The position numbers and the translations under genes are program-made. A model generated the notes under the pieces. It saw only the letters and a list, made by a program, of their open reading frames with translations. It searched no databases and was not told the DNA's origin. DNA of 56,181 nt from a virus, in IMG/VR virus record IMGVR_UViG_3300010412_000017, positions 1 through 56,181 of that record; one strand, given 5' to 3'. Numbering within the stretch: position 1 is the stretch's first letter; every line of letters begins with the position of its first letter. Shown here in pieces: positions 36,612 to 43,229 of this stretch.

Positions 36612-36804
36612 CGCTCTCGACCTCGACGATCACGCCGGAAAGCGTGCCGCCCTGGCTGAACAGGTAGCTCTGCGCTGCCCGGCGCATGTACTGGGCGAAG
36701 TCGAGCACGTCGAGGGCCTCCTCGATGCCGTCGGCCGCCGTGCCCTCGCGGATGCACAGACGCACCGCCAGGCTCGCCAGCGGGTTATGGTTGCTCTGGG
36801 TCAT
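36604..36804 (-). CDS. Small unknown early protein (66 residues)
   Basis: It starts MTQSNHNPLASLAVRLCIRE at 36804 after an AGGAGAAC site. It is helical with an acidic end (SGVIVEVESDD). It overlaps both neighbours by about 8-20 bp. No family recognised. Confidence 0.52.
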   Translation of the reverse strand: MTQSNHNPLASLAVRLCIREGTAADGIEEALDVLDFAQYMRRAAQSYLFSQGGTLSGVIVEVESDD

Positions 36805-37816
36805 GGTCGTTCTCCTGTCGTTTTTGCTTCAGTTGGTAGGTCTTGTCTACCTGCCCTCGGCCGCGGTTGCCCCGTGCAAACGGGCGCCACCAAAACCGGC
36901 CGGTAGAGCGGTTCTTGAAATGCCCCCGCACGCGGTGAAGCCGCGGGGGCTCGTGCTTTCCGCCCTGGGGCGCAGCGTGGCGCTGCACGTCGTCGAGAAA
37001 GATGTCCAGGGTGTGGTAGGTGTAGGGCGGGATCTTGCCCGCCTTGGCGGCCTTCTTGCGGGCCGACGCGCTCGGTGCCACCTCGATCCGCTTCACGTTG
37101 CGGCAGGTCATCAGGCTCAGGAAGGCCATCACCTCGTAGGTGACGTCGCGCAGCTGGGCGATCAACAGGTCGCGCTTGTCAGCCTGGCTCTGCCCCTCCT
37201 TGTCCCATCGGTCCTCGAAAAGCGCCGCGGTCTCCGGTAGCAGCTTCTCCGCCATGATCGCCAGCACGCGGTCCTTGTCCGCTACCTCCTCCAGCCAGGT
37301 GTCGCCGGCACTCTCCTCCTCCAGGCTGTAGACGGTTTGGTCGGGGTAAAGCACGAACGCCGCCCAGGGGAAAACGCCCCAGGTCCGCTCGTCCTCGAAC
37401 CAAACGGGCACCACCATCATGAAGCCGACCGGGTCGCCCCTGGGGTCGCCGTCCAGGTAGACCGTTTCGACCTGGTCAGCTGGCCCGGTCTGGTACATCT
37501 CCTGGAGGTGCACGAATTCAACCGTGCCGACCACCTGGCCTGGCTGGTTGTGCGGGCGCTCGGCGTCGTCGTGCTGGAACTCCAGCACCATGTCGCCGTA
37601 GGGCATGCGCACGCCTGCGTAGGGCTTCTCGCCCTTGATCAGCTGGTTCATGTTGTAGGGCATGCGAAACCGCGGGCACCGGGCGATCTGCTCGTTGATC
37701 GTTTCGATGCGCTCGGCGTCCAGGGCCTTGACCGCTCGCTGCTTGGTCGCGCCCCAGAGCCCGCGGTGGCTCGCCTTCAGGTAGGCGTTGACCGGGTAGT
37801 CGCCTGGGCCGTTCAT
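36785..37816 (-). CDS. Conserved phage protein of the early region, unknown
   Basis: The protein has 343 residues. The middle is alpha/beta with acidic loops (VYLDGDPRGDPVGFMMVVPVWFED), and a helical part follows (DVTYEVMAFLSLMTCRNVKR). The C-terminus HRVRGHFKNRSTGRFWWRPF... RGNRGRGQVDKTY is a strongly conserved box in many phages and is rich in Arg/Trp, suggesting nucleic-acid contact. I know no established function. It is the largest gene of this early block and overlaps its downstream neighbour by 20 bp. Confidence 0.66.
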   Translation of the reverse strand: MNGPGDYPVNAYLKASHRGLWGATKQRAVKALDAERIETINEQIARCPRFRMPYNMNQLIKGEKPYAGVRMPYGDMVLEFQHDDAERPHNQPGQVVGTVEFVHLQEMYQTGPADQVETVYLDGDPRGDPVGFMMVVPVWFEDERTWGVFPWAAFVLYPDQTVYSLEEESAGDTWLEEVADKDRVLAIMAEKLLPETAALFEDRWDKEGQSQADKRDLLIAQLRDVTYEVMAFLSLMTCRNVKRIEVAPSASARKKAAKAGKIPPYTYHTLDIFLDDVQRHAAPQGGKHEPPRLHRVRGHFKNRSTGRFWWRPFARGNRGRGQVDKTYQLKQKRQENDHDPEQP

Positions 37817-37941
37817 GGCCGCTCCACCTGGGTGATGGTCTGCAGCTTGCCGCTCAGGGCGTTGATCGTGCCCAGGGTGCCCTGGGCCATGGCCGTCATC
37901 AGGACGGCCGCCAGTATCAGGATCGGTAGTGCTTGTCTCAT
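37813..37941 (-). CDS. Very small membrane or exported peptide
   Basis: The frame has 42 codons from the ATG at 37941 (MRQALPILILAAVLMTAMAQ). The hydrophobic stretch at 5-19 ends in an A-M-A-Q site that could be a signal-peptidase cut, or it could stay as a membrane anchor. A consensus AGGAGAACCGAC leader precedes the ATG, and the stop is ATGA-coupled to the next gene. Confidence 0.5.
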   Translation of the reverse strand: MRQALPILILAAVLMTAMAQGTLGTINALSGKLQTITQVERP

Positions 37942-37957
37942 GTCGGTTCTCCTCGTG

Positions 37958-38302
37958 TTAGCGGTGCCGGATGTAGCGGCCCCAGAGCCCGATGCCGCCG
38001 TCGTCACCGACGGTGCGAAGGCTCACCGGGTAAAGCCGCCCGGTTCTGATGTCCCAAACGGTCTGGGCGCTCGCCGGAGCCGTGTAGTGCCGGTCGTCGG
38101 TCTCGATCACCACCTTCATCACCGGCTGGGGGTGCTCGCCCGCCAGGGCCCGGCGCTGCCACTCGTCGAAGGCCACGCGCTCGTGGCTCCGGGCGTCGCC
38201 CACGATCACCGTCACTGGGCGGTGGATCGCGTTCACCAGCGGTGCGCAGAGGGTGTGGTGGTGACCGTTGTAGTCGGTGATGCGTCGTGTTGTCTCGGTC
38301 AT
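37958..38302 (-). CDS. Small unknown early protein (114 residues)
   Basis: It starts MTETTRRITDYNGHHHTLCA with AGGAGAACCGAC right before the ATG. It has strands (PVTVIVGDARSHERVAFDEW, MKVVIETDDRHYTAP) and a C-terminal YPVSLRTVGDDGGIGLWGRY. No family recognised. Confidence 0.55.
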   Translation of the reverse strand: MTETTRRITDYNGHHHTLCAPLVNAIHRPVTVIVGDARSHERVAFDEWQRRALAGEHPQPVMKVVIETDDRHYTAPASAQTVWDIRTGRLYPVSLRTVGDDGGIGLWGRYIRHR

Positions 38303-38342
38303 GTCGGTTCTCCTGTTGGGCCGTCCCTGGCCGCCGTCGTTG

Positions 38343-38582
38343 TTAGAGGTACTGGGCGCCTTCGATGTGCTGCTCGGCTGCAAAGGCCTTGCCGGCCTCG
38401 GTGAAAAACACCCAGGTGCAGCCGTCCTCGGTCTGGGTGATCACCAGGCCGTGCTTTTTCAGGTCGGTCAGGTTGCCTCGCTCGCGCTTGCCGCCCTGGA
38501 AAAGGGGCGTTCCGCTCCAGTTGTCGGCGTCCTCGACCAGGTCGGTAAAAAGGGCCAGGGTGCTTTCGGTCAGGTTGGTCAT
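38343..38582 (-). CDS. Small winged-helix-like early protein
   Basis: The protein has 79 residues. The order helix (TLALFTDLVEDADNW), helix (RGNLTDLKKHGLVITQ) and hairpin (CTWVFFTEAGKAFAAEQ) is that of a small winged-helix DNA-binding fold, like other tiny phage regulators. It is the first gene after the promoter/operator at 38623-38656, so it may regulate that element. Both ideas are inference. Confidence 0.55.
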   Translation of the reverse strand: MTNLTESTLALFTDLVEDADNWSGTPLFQGGKRERGNLTDLKKHGLVITQTEDGCTWVFFTEAGKAFAAEQHIEGAQYL

Positions 38583-38622
38583 GGTCTGGTTCTCCGGGTT
38601 GTTGGTTCTCGCTTGGTACAGT

Positions 38623-38656
38623 TCTAGTGTACTGCAACGGGTACAAATAGCAAGCG
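38623..38656 (-). promoter_or_regulatory. Early promoter/operator element, copy 2
   Basis: Identical over 34 bp to 39670-39703. On the minus strand it contains TTGCTA, 16 bases, TACACT, acceptable -35 and -10 boxes. Between them lies GTAC-CCGTTGCA-GTAC, flanking tetramers repeated around the centre. It stands in a 97-bp intergenic gap in front of the 38343-38582 gene. Confidence 0.65.
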
Positions 38657-38679
38657 CCGCCGGTCGGCGCCTGCTGGTC

Positions 38680-39030
38680 TCAACCGCGGCGGCGGAGCTG
38701 GATCTTGACGCCTGGGGTGTCGAGCTGGCGCTCGGTCTGGACCTCGATCTCTTGGGCCTCGCGCAGGGCCTGGTCGGTCACCAGGACCGGCTCGCCGCCG
38801 GTGGCCGCGATCAGGGCCTGGGCCAGCAGCCGGCAGGCCTGCTCGTCCTCGCGCAGGATGGTCTCCATGCGGTAGAGGGCGGCCACCAGCGGGCGCTTGT
38901 CAATGTCGGGGGTGATGGTGCGCCCTGGCACGAACGGGGCCCGCCCGTGGCAGTGCATCTCCAGGTGGTCGACCTCGTCCCAGATCGCCTTGAGGGCCCG
39001 CTGGGCCCTCGTGGTCGGGCGGCGCATCAT
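38680..39030 (-). CDS. Small unknown early protein (116 residues)
   Basis: I start it at the ATG at 39030 (MMRRPTTRAQRALKAIWDEV), which overlaps the upstream stop as ATGA; the frame continues upstream as a shadow. It is helical with a central hydrophobic helix (ACRLLAQALIAATGG) and a basic end (KIQLRRRG). No family recognised. Confidence 0.55.
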   Translation of the reverse strand: MMRRPTTRAQRALKAIWDEVDHLEMHCHGRAPFVPGRTITPDIDKRPLVAALYRMETILREDEQACRLLAQALIAATGGEPVLVTDQALREAQEIEVQTERQLDTPGVKIQLRRRG

Positions 39031-39380
39031 ACGATCCGCTCCCAGCCCAGGCGCTCCAGGTCCTCGAAGTCGAGGCCGAGGTCGGCGAGGTTCAGCAGGC
39101 CCTGGGCCATCAGCTCGCGCACCGGGCGGCGCTCCTCGGGGTAGTCGTAGCAGATCAGCTCGTCCTCCGGCCCCCAGAGGTGCAGCTGCAGGGCGTTCTG
39201 GCAAAGGACCAGCTGGGCGCCGATGCCGTCGATCTCCAGCTCGGCGATGCGGGCGTCCTCCAGGCGGCCCTCGATGCCCTGGAAGCCGTGCGCCTCGCTG
39301 GCGTCCAGGGGGCGCATCCAGGGCTGGTCGGTGGCGGGGTTGATGCTGTCGACGATCTCGTTGTCGGCTCTGATGGTCAT
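39027..39380 (-). CDS. Small unknown early protein (117 residues)
   Basis: It starts MTIRADNEIVDSINPATDQP with the AGGAGAACCGAC leader. It is acidic, with strands (IAELEIDGIGAQLVLC) and helices (RELMAQGLLNLADLGLDFED). The acidic surface would suit a DNA-mimic or partner-binding protein, but that is only a possibility. Confidence 0.55.
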   Translation of the reverse strand: MTIRADNEIVDSINPATDQPWMRPLDASEAHGFQGIEGRLEDARIAELEIDGIGAQLVLCQNALQLHLWGPEDELICYDYPEERRPVRELMAQGLLNLADLGLDFEDLERLGWERIV

Positions 39381-39408
39381 GTCGGTTCTCCTGGGTCTCG
39401 GTTCGGGG

Positions 39409-39630
39409 TTAGGGCAGGACCTTGATGGCGGTCCAGCCGTTGGCCGCGGCGTGCTTGGCGGCGCTTTTCTTGGCCTCGCTGTAGTAGCCGTAGCCGCTGA
39501 AAAAAATGTCAGTCCTGCAGCCGTGTCCGGGGGCGCTCATCTCAAAGGCCCAGTTGCCTTTGCCGGTCGGGGCCTTTTTCCAGGCTGCCCGGTACTCGCT
39601 GCTGCTGATGCTGATGGTGTTGTTGGTCAT
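39409..39630 (-). CDS. Small unknown early protein (73 residues)
   Basis: It is the first gene after the promoter element at 39670. It starts MTNNTISISSSEYRAAWKKA and reads as one small alpha/beta unit with aromatic residues (FFSGYGYYSEAKKSAAKHAA). The strand-rich Ser/Tyr part followed by a basic helix suggests nucleic-acid binding, without proof. Confidence 0.55.
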   Translation of the reverse strand: MTNNTISISSSEYRAAWKKAPTGKGNWAFEMSAPGHGCRTDIFFSGYGYYSEAKKSAAKHAAANGWTAIKVLP

Positions 39631-39669
39631 GGCGGCTTTCCTCGTGTTGTGGTTGTTCTTGCCTATGAC

Positions 39670-39703
39670 TCTAGTGTACTGCAACGGGTACAAATAGCAA
39701 GCG
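39670..39703 (-). promoter_or_regulatory. Early promoter/operator element, copy 1
   Basis: Exact 34-bp duplicate of 38623-38656; see that entry for the boxes (TTGCTA-N16-TACACT with GTAC-N8-GTAC). It starts directly after the double terminator that follows the DUF932 gene and precedes the 39409-39630 gene, which is what a new transcription unit needs. Confidence 0.65.
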
Positions 39704-39712
39704 GGCGCGGGC

Positions 39713-39747
39713 AAAAAAAACCGGCCTAGCAAGGGGGGCTGGCCGGT
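39713..39747 (-). terminator. Rho-independent terminator after DUF932 (distal)
   Basis: On the minus strand an ACCGGCC/GGCCGGT stem with a 14-nt loop is followed by eight T residues (39713-39720). It is the second of two hairpins after the DUF932 stop and lies ten bases from the start of the next promoter element. Confidence 0.85.
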
Positions 39748-39774
39748 CAAAAGTTAGAGATGGACATGAAGAAA

Positions 39775-39800
39775 GCGCCGGCCTTGGGGAAAGCCGGCGC
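39775..39800 (-). terminator. Hairpin terminator after DUF932 (proximal)
   Basis: A perfect 8-bp stem GCGCCGGC/GCCGGCGC with a 10-nt loop begins seven bases after the DUF932 stop. The following minus-strand bases are TTTCTTC, a weak T tract. Together with the distal hairpin it gives a tandem terminator. Confidence 0.6.
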
Positions 39801-39807
39801 GGGTAGT

Positions 39808-40866
39808 TTACGCTGCCTCGGCGATCACTTTCCAGTCCTGGGGTGAAAGGGTCAGGATCTTGCCCCCGTCGGTCTCCAGGTCGGTGGCCCGGTCGTAGGT
39901 CGCCATCACCTCGGTGTCGTGGGCGGTGGCGGTGACCGCGTTGAGCATCCCCCAGCGGCTCAGGTCGGCGCCGTTGATGAGGTTGGTCAGGATCCGGCTG
40001 CTCTCGGTCTCGGTGTAGCCCAGCTTGTTGCTGAGCACTTCGACCGCCTTGACGGGGTTGCCGGTGATCCGGTCCTCGGCCGCTGCCTGGATCTTGGCGA
40101 CCACCTTGGTGAAGGTCTCGGGCTTGGCGCAGGCCATGATGATGTCGCGCATCTTGAGCAGCAGGGCCTGGTCGTCGGCCTTCAGGGTGTCGTCCTGGTA
40201 AAGCTCGTAGACGTCCGCCTCGTTGCCCGTGGCCCGGCCGACGTGGGCGCGTCGGTTGCCCATGTCGTTGACCACCATGCCGTTGGTGCAGATCAGGCGT
40301 TCCAGGAAGGGCGCCACCTGGTAGCTGCCCAGGCCGACCTCGCTGTTGCTGATCAGGATGCCGCTGCGCACGACGTCGCCGACCTTCACCTCGCGCTCGA
40401 TCTGGGGAAAGGTGACCTTGAGGTAAAGCCGGCGCTCGGTGACCTCCGCGCTCGCCACCTGGAGGGCCAGGTCGGTCTCCTGCAGCGTGCGGATGGCCAT
40501 CCCGAGGACCACGTCGTTGTCGATGCGGTGGTAGCGGTTGCTCAGGAAGGCTCGGGCGTTGCCGTCGAGGGTGCGCACCATGCGCTTCTCCGGCTCCGCC
40601 TGAAAGAGGTAGTTGATGTTGTCGGCCAGCAGGTCCGGGTGGCTGATCCGCAGCCGGTCGTAGTAAGCGGCCGGGATCTTGAGCCGGGTCCCGATCTGGC
40701 GGTGCGCCAGGTCGTTCAGCCGGAACTCGCCGGCCTCCTCCAGCGTGACGCGGTTGGCGTCCTCGCTGACCTTCATTAGGCTGGTGTCCGCGACCAGGTC
40801 GCGCTTCTGGGCGCTCTGGCGGTCGACTTCCATCGCTAGTTCGGTGAGTGTTTTGCCTTGATACAT
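39808..40866 (-). CDS. DUF932-family phage/plasmid protein
   Basis: The protein has 352 residues. The family order is seen: FRLNDLAHRQIGTRLKIPAA, then GNARAFLSNRYHRIDNDVVL, the GILISNSEVGLGSYQVAPFL block, RLICTNGM and a long helical C-terminal part. DUF932 proteins occur in many phages and plasmids and are made early; some are discussed as anti-restriction or single-strand-binding-related factors, but no firm activity is known to me. It is the third gene of the first early operon and is closed by tandem terminators, so its expression is separately controlled. Confidence 0.82.
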   Translation of the reverse strand: MYQGKTLTELAMEVDRQSAQKRDLVADTSLMKVSEDANRVTLEEAGEFRLNDLAHRQIGTRLKIPAAYYDRLRISHPDLLADNINYLFQAEPEKRMVRTLDGNARAFLSNRYHRIDNDVVLGMAIRTLQETDLALQVASAEVTERRLYLKVTFPQIEREVKVGDVVRSGILISNSEVGLGSYQVAPFLERLICTNGMVVNDMGNRRAHVGRATGNEADVYELYQDDTLKADDQALLLKMRDIIMACAKPETFTKVVAKIQAAAEDRITGNPVKAVEVLSNKLGYTETESSRILTNLINGADLSRWGMLNAVTATAHDTEVMATYDRATDLETDGGKILTLSPQDWKVIAEAA

Positions 40867-40888
40867 GGTGGTTCTCCTGTTCTCGCTG

Positions 40889-41095
40889 TTAGCCCTTGGT
40901 GGGCAGGTTGAAAACCGGGCGGGCTCCCGCCGGCAGGTTGGCTTTGCGGGCCTGCTCGAAGAGGGCGTCAGCGACGTCCTCGTTGATGGTCCCGCGGCTC
41001 GTGGTCATGAACCAGGCGGTCTCCGGCGGGAGGCGCAGGTAGACGACCCGGTCGTGCTCGTCGTAAAACTTCAGGGTGACCTTGTACTTGCTCAT
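40889..41095 (-). CDS. Small unknown early protein (68 residues)
   Basis: It starts MSKYKVTLKFYDEHDRVVYL. Two strands, a helix (NEDVADALFEQARKANL) and a final Pro-rich end. The YKVTLKFYDE...YLRL.PETAWF pattern looks like a small RNA- or DNA-binding beta protein of phage early regions. It is coupled on the upstream side by ATGA. Confidence 0.55.
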   Translation of the reverse strand: MSKYKVTLKFYDEHDRVVYLRLPPETAWFMTTSRGTINEDVADALFEQARKANLPAGARPVFNLPTKG

Positions 41096-41304
41096 GCTGT
41101 CCGCTCCTCCTCGGCGGCCATGAAGCCGGCGCGGTTGTAGCCGGCGCTGTAGGCCTGTTGCAGGGCCTGCTTCAGCGTCCAGACCGCCAGGTCGTGGAAG
41201 TCCAGACCGTCGCTGTTGCGGGTCTCCAGGGTTTCGATGTCGAGGGTCGCCTTGGCGATCAGTTCCAGCATCTCGTCCCGCTCTTTGTTGTCGTATTCAG
41301 CCAT
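41092..41304 (-). CDS. DUF6900-like small protein, first gene of the early operon
   Basis: The protein has 70 residues from the ATG at 41304, preceded by AGGAGAACCGAG. The box IAKATLDIETLETRNSDGLD then FHDLAVWTLKQALQQAYSAG is the signature of the DUF6900 type (L-x-I-E-T-L-E-T-R-N-S-D-x-L-D-F), common in phages and mobile elements and of unknown function. It comes directly after the promoter at 41329-41357. Confidence 0.72.
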   Translation of the reverse strand: MAEYDNKERDEMLELIAKATLDIETLETRNSDGLDFHDLAVWTLKQALQQAYSAGYNRAGFMAAEEERTA

Positions 41305-41328
41305 CTCGGTTCTCCTTTGTACGGTTCT

Positions 41329-41357
41329 ACTATGGCATTGTTTGTACCCCTTTGCAA
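41329..41357 (-). promoter_or_regulatory. Probable early promoter of the DUF6900-DUF932 operon
   Basis: Minus strand TTGCAA (41352-41357), a 17-base spacer, CATAGT (41329-41334), in front of the first early gene and after the tail/lysis terminator. The spacer holds GGGGTAC and a second GTAC lies at 41319-41322, echoing the GTAC pairs of the other early elements. The stretch 41413-41528 between this region and the endolysin gene holds no gene I can support. Confidence 0.55.
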
Positions 41358-41386
41358 CCCCCTTTTTCACTTTTTTATCGGGCTAT

Positions 41387-41412
41387 AAAAAACCCCGGCG
41401 CTGGGGCCGGGG
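41387..41412 (-). terminator. Rho-independent terminator ending the tail/lysis operon
   Basis: On the minus strand a CCCCGG/CCGGGG stem with an 8-nt loop is followed by six T residues (41387-41392). It lies after the endolysin stop at 41529 and just before the early promoter. Confidence 0.82.
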
Positions 41413-41528
41413 AAAGGAGGATAAGGGTGGGGGGCCCGTGCGTCCTGCCGAAGCCACCAACGGCGCTCCGCCTGGACCCCCCTGCATCAAACCGGCGCGG
41501 AGGAGCACGCCGGCCCGCTGCTCGGTGC

Positions 41529-41987
41529 CTACCGGGCGAGTTGCCGCTCCAGGTAGAAGGCCCGCACGTCGAAGCTCGGGCAGGCCTTTAGGCGTTGGTG
41601 CTCGCTGTCGAGGTCCCGGTGGCCGCAGACGGCCGCCATGGGCGCCAGCTCCTGCCAGGCGCGCAGGGTCTTAAACAGGGTGTCGTATTGCTCGGGGGTG
41701 TAGTTGGCCTCGGCCTTGGCGTGATCGGCCTCAGAAACGCCCCCTACGAGGCACAGGCCCCAGCTCATGCTGTTCCAGCCCTTGGCGTGGGCGCCGATGC
41801 GGTGATAGGGCCGGCCTGCCTCAAACAGGCCGTCGCGGCGGATGATGCCGTGGTAGCCGATGTCGCTCCAATGGTTGCCGTCCACATGCCAGCGCCGGAT
41901 CTCCTCGGCGCCAATGTCCAGGCTGGGCGGGGTGGCGCTGCAGTGCACCACCAGCAGCCGTAGGTTGTTGGGTTCCAGGTCGACCAT
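41529..41987 (-). CDS. Endolysin: N-acetylmuramoyl-L-alanine amidase (Amidase_2/T7 lysozyme-like)
   Basis: The protein has 152 residues. The zinc and catalytic residues are in place: VVHCSATPP (His 15), the IGYHGIIRRDG segment, an H in YHRIGAHAKGWN, and CGHRDLDSEHQRLKACPSFDV with the late His and Cys. It cuts the bond between N-acetylmuramic acid and the peptide stem in peptidoglycan. It has no signal peptide and so needs a holin. It is the last gene of the late block, after a coiled-coil membrane protein. Confidence 0.9.
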   Translation of the reverse strand: MVDLEPNNLRLLVVHCSATPPSLDIGAEEIRRWHVDGNHWSDIGYHGIIRRDGLFEAGRPYHRIGAHAKGWNSMSWGLCLVGGVSEADHAKAEANYTPEQYDTLFKTLRAWQELAPMAAVCGHRDLDSEHQRLKACPSFDVRAFYLERQLAR

Positions 41988-41988
41988 G

Positions 41989-42312
41989 CTATGGCCCTCC
42001 GAATTTTGCGTAGGCGAAGAAGGCCCCGACCAGCGCTGCCGCGCCCAGGCCGAGGACGTGATAAATGGTCCGCTCCACCATGCCGATGTAGACCCCGTCG
42101 CGGGCGCTGCCCTTCTCCAGGGCCGTGCACCGCTCGCGGACGTGGTGCAGCTCCTCCTCCAGGCGGCTGGTCTTGTCCAGAGTCTGGCCGATGCGCTCCT
42201 CGAGGCGGGCGATCTGCGTCACCGCCTCGACCAGGCGGTCCATCTTTAGCTCGATGCGCTCCAGCCGGTGGTGCACGTACTCGTTCAGATCGTTCGGTTC
42301 CGGTGGGCTCAT
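41989..42312 (-). CDS. Coiled-coil protein with a C-terminal membrane helix (XhlA-like; lysis candidate)
   Basis: The protein has 107 residues from the ATG at 42312. Residues about 10-75 form a clear heptad coiled coil (HHRLERIELKMDRLVEAV, then RLEEELHHVRERCTALEKG). A single membrane span follows at about 82-101 (VLGLGAAALVGAFFAYA). This is the layout of hemolysin XhlA-like lysis partners and it lies one base from the endolysin gene. It may be the holin or holin helper; a spanin is less likely because the span is at the C-terminus. Confidence 0.65.
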   Translation of the reverse strand: MSPPEPNDLNEYVHHRLERIELKMDRLVEAVTQIARLEERIGQTLDKTSRLEEELHHVRERCTALEKGSARDGVYIGMVERTIYHVLGLGAAALVGAFFAYAKFGGP

Positions 42313-43226
42313 GAGGCGTAGTCCTGGGTGATGGTGCATATGACCGTTTGCGGCCTGGGCGGGGCGATGTGGTAGAGCACGTTCACGACCGCCGCTGTCA
42401 GGCGCACCGGGCCGGCATCGCTGGCCCCCAGCACGTTCACGTTCGCGGCGGTCAACCGCACCGGCCCCGTGGCGTCCGTGAGCAGCACGTTCGCGTTGAC
42501 GGCGGTGGCCCGGATGTTCTCGGTGCCGGCGGCCCCGACGGCCGTGTCGCCGTTGGTGGCAACAGCGATGCTGTCCAGGTAGCTGTCCCAGGTGTCGTTG
42601 TACTTCGCCTGGCCCAGCCAGCCGGCGGCGACGATGCGGCTGGCGTCGGTGTCGGATGCTTCCAGCGTCCACTGCTCTGGCTCGGCGGCGAATTGCCGCC
42701 AGAACTTGGCCTGCACCGTGACCGTGGCGCCGGTGCCGTTGACGCGGAACCGGCAGTTAAACCACTCGTCGTATGGGCTGAAGTTGAAGTTATCCGCGCT
42801 GCCGTTGAGCAGCTGGCTCTGCCAGATGTCGGCGTTGACCGATACCAGGGCGGTGAAGGTACCGGCGTTCAGGCGCCCGATCTTGATGGTGCCGTCGCTG
42901 CTCATGCCGCAGGCGTAGCCGTTCTCGCTGCCGCTCGATCCGCTGCCGCGGCCGATCAACCAGAACAGGTTGTCGTCGTCGCCCTCGACGCGGTAGCGGG
43001 CCAGGATCTCGAAATTGGCACGGTTGCTGTCGCCGTCGACCGCGTCCAGGCTGAAGAACCGCCAGCTAGTGCCGGCGCCGGTGGTCCATTGCAGGACCCG
43101 GCTGTCCTGCTCGCCCAGGGCCGGGTTCTCGACCGTGCAGCCGCTGTCGGCCGCCCAGCGGCTGGTCATCGTCGACGAGGCGCTGCCCGTTGTCTGGCCG
43201 CTGAATGTCTCGGTATAGTTCGCCAC
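42309..43226 (-). CDS. Tail fibre-type protein with a lectin-like domain and C-terminal repeats
   Basis: The protein has 305 residues. The first about 225 look like a concanavalin/LamG-type jelly roll (FRFSLDAV-like strands, ILARYRVEGDDDNLFWLIG, EWFNCRFRVNGTGATVTVQA). The end holds three copies of a short module of about 18 residues, GPVRLTAANVNVLGASDA and two variants, encoded by tandem DNA repeats at about 42373-42520. Such modules occur in phage tail fibres. It is likely exposed at the tail tip and involved in host binding. Confidence 0.68.
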   Translation of the reverse strand: MANYTETFSGQTTGSASSTMTSRWAADSGCTVENPALGEQDSRVLQWTTGAGTSWRFFSLDAVDGDSNRANFEILARYRVEGDDDNLFWLIGRGSGSSGSENGYACGMSSDGTIKIGRLNAGTFTALVSVNADIWQSQLLNGSADNFNFSPYDEWFNCRFRVNGTGATVTVQAKFWRQFAAEPEQWTLEASDTDASRIVAAGWLGQAKYNDTWDSYLDSIAVATNGDTAVGAAGTENIRATAVNANVLLTDATGPVRLTAANVNVLGASDAGPVRLTAAVVNVLYHIAPPRPQTVICTITQDYAS

Positions 43227-43229
43227 CGC

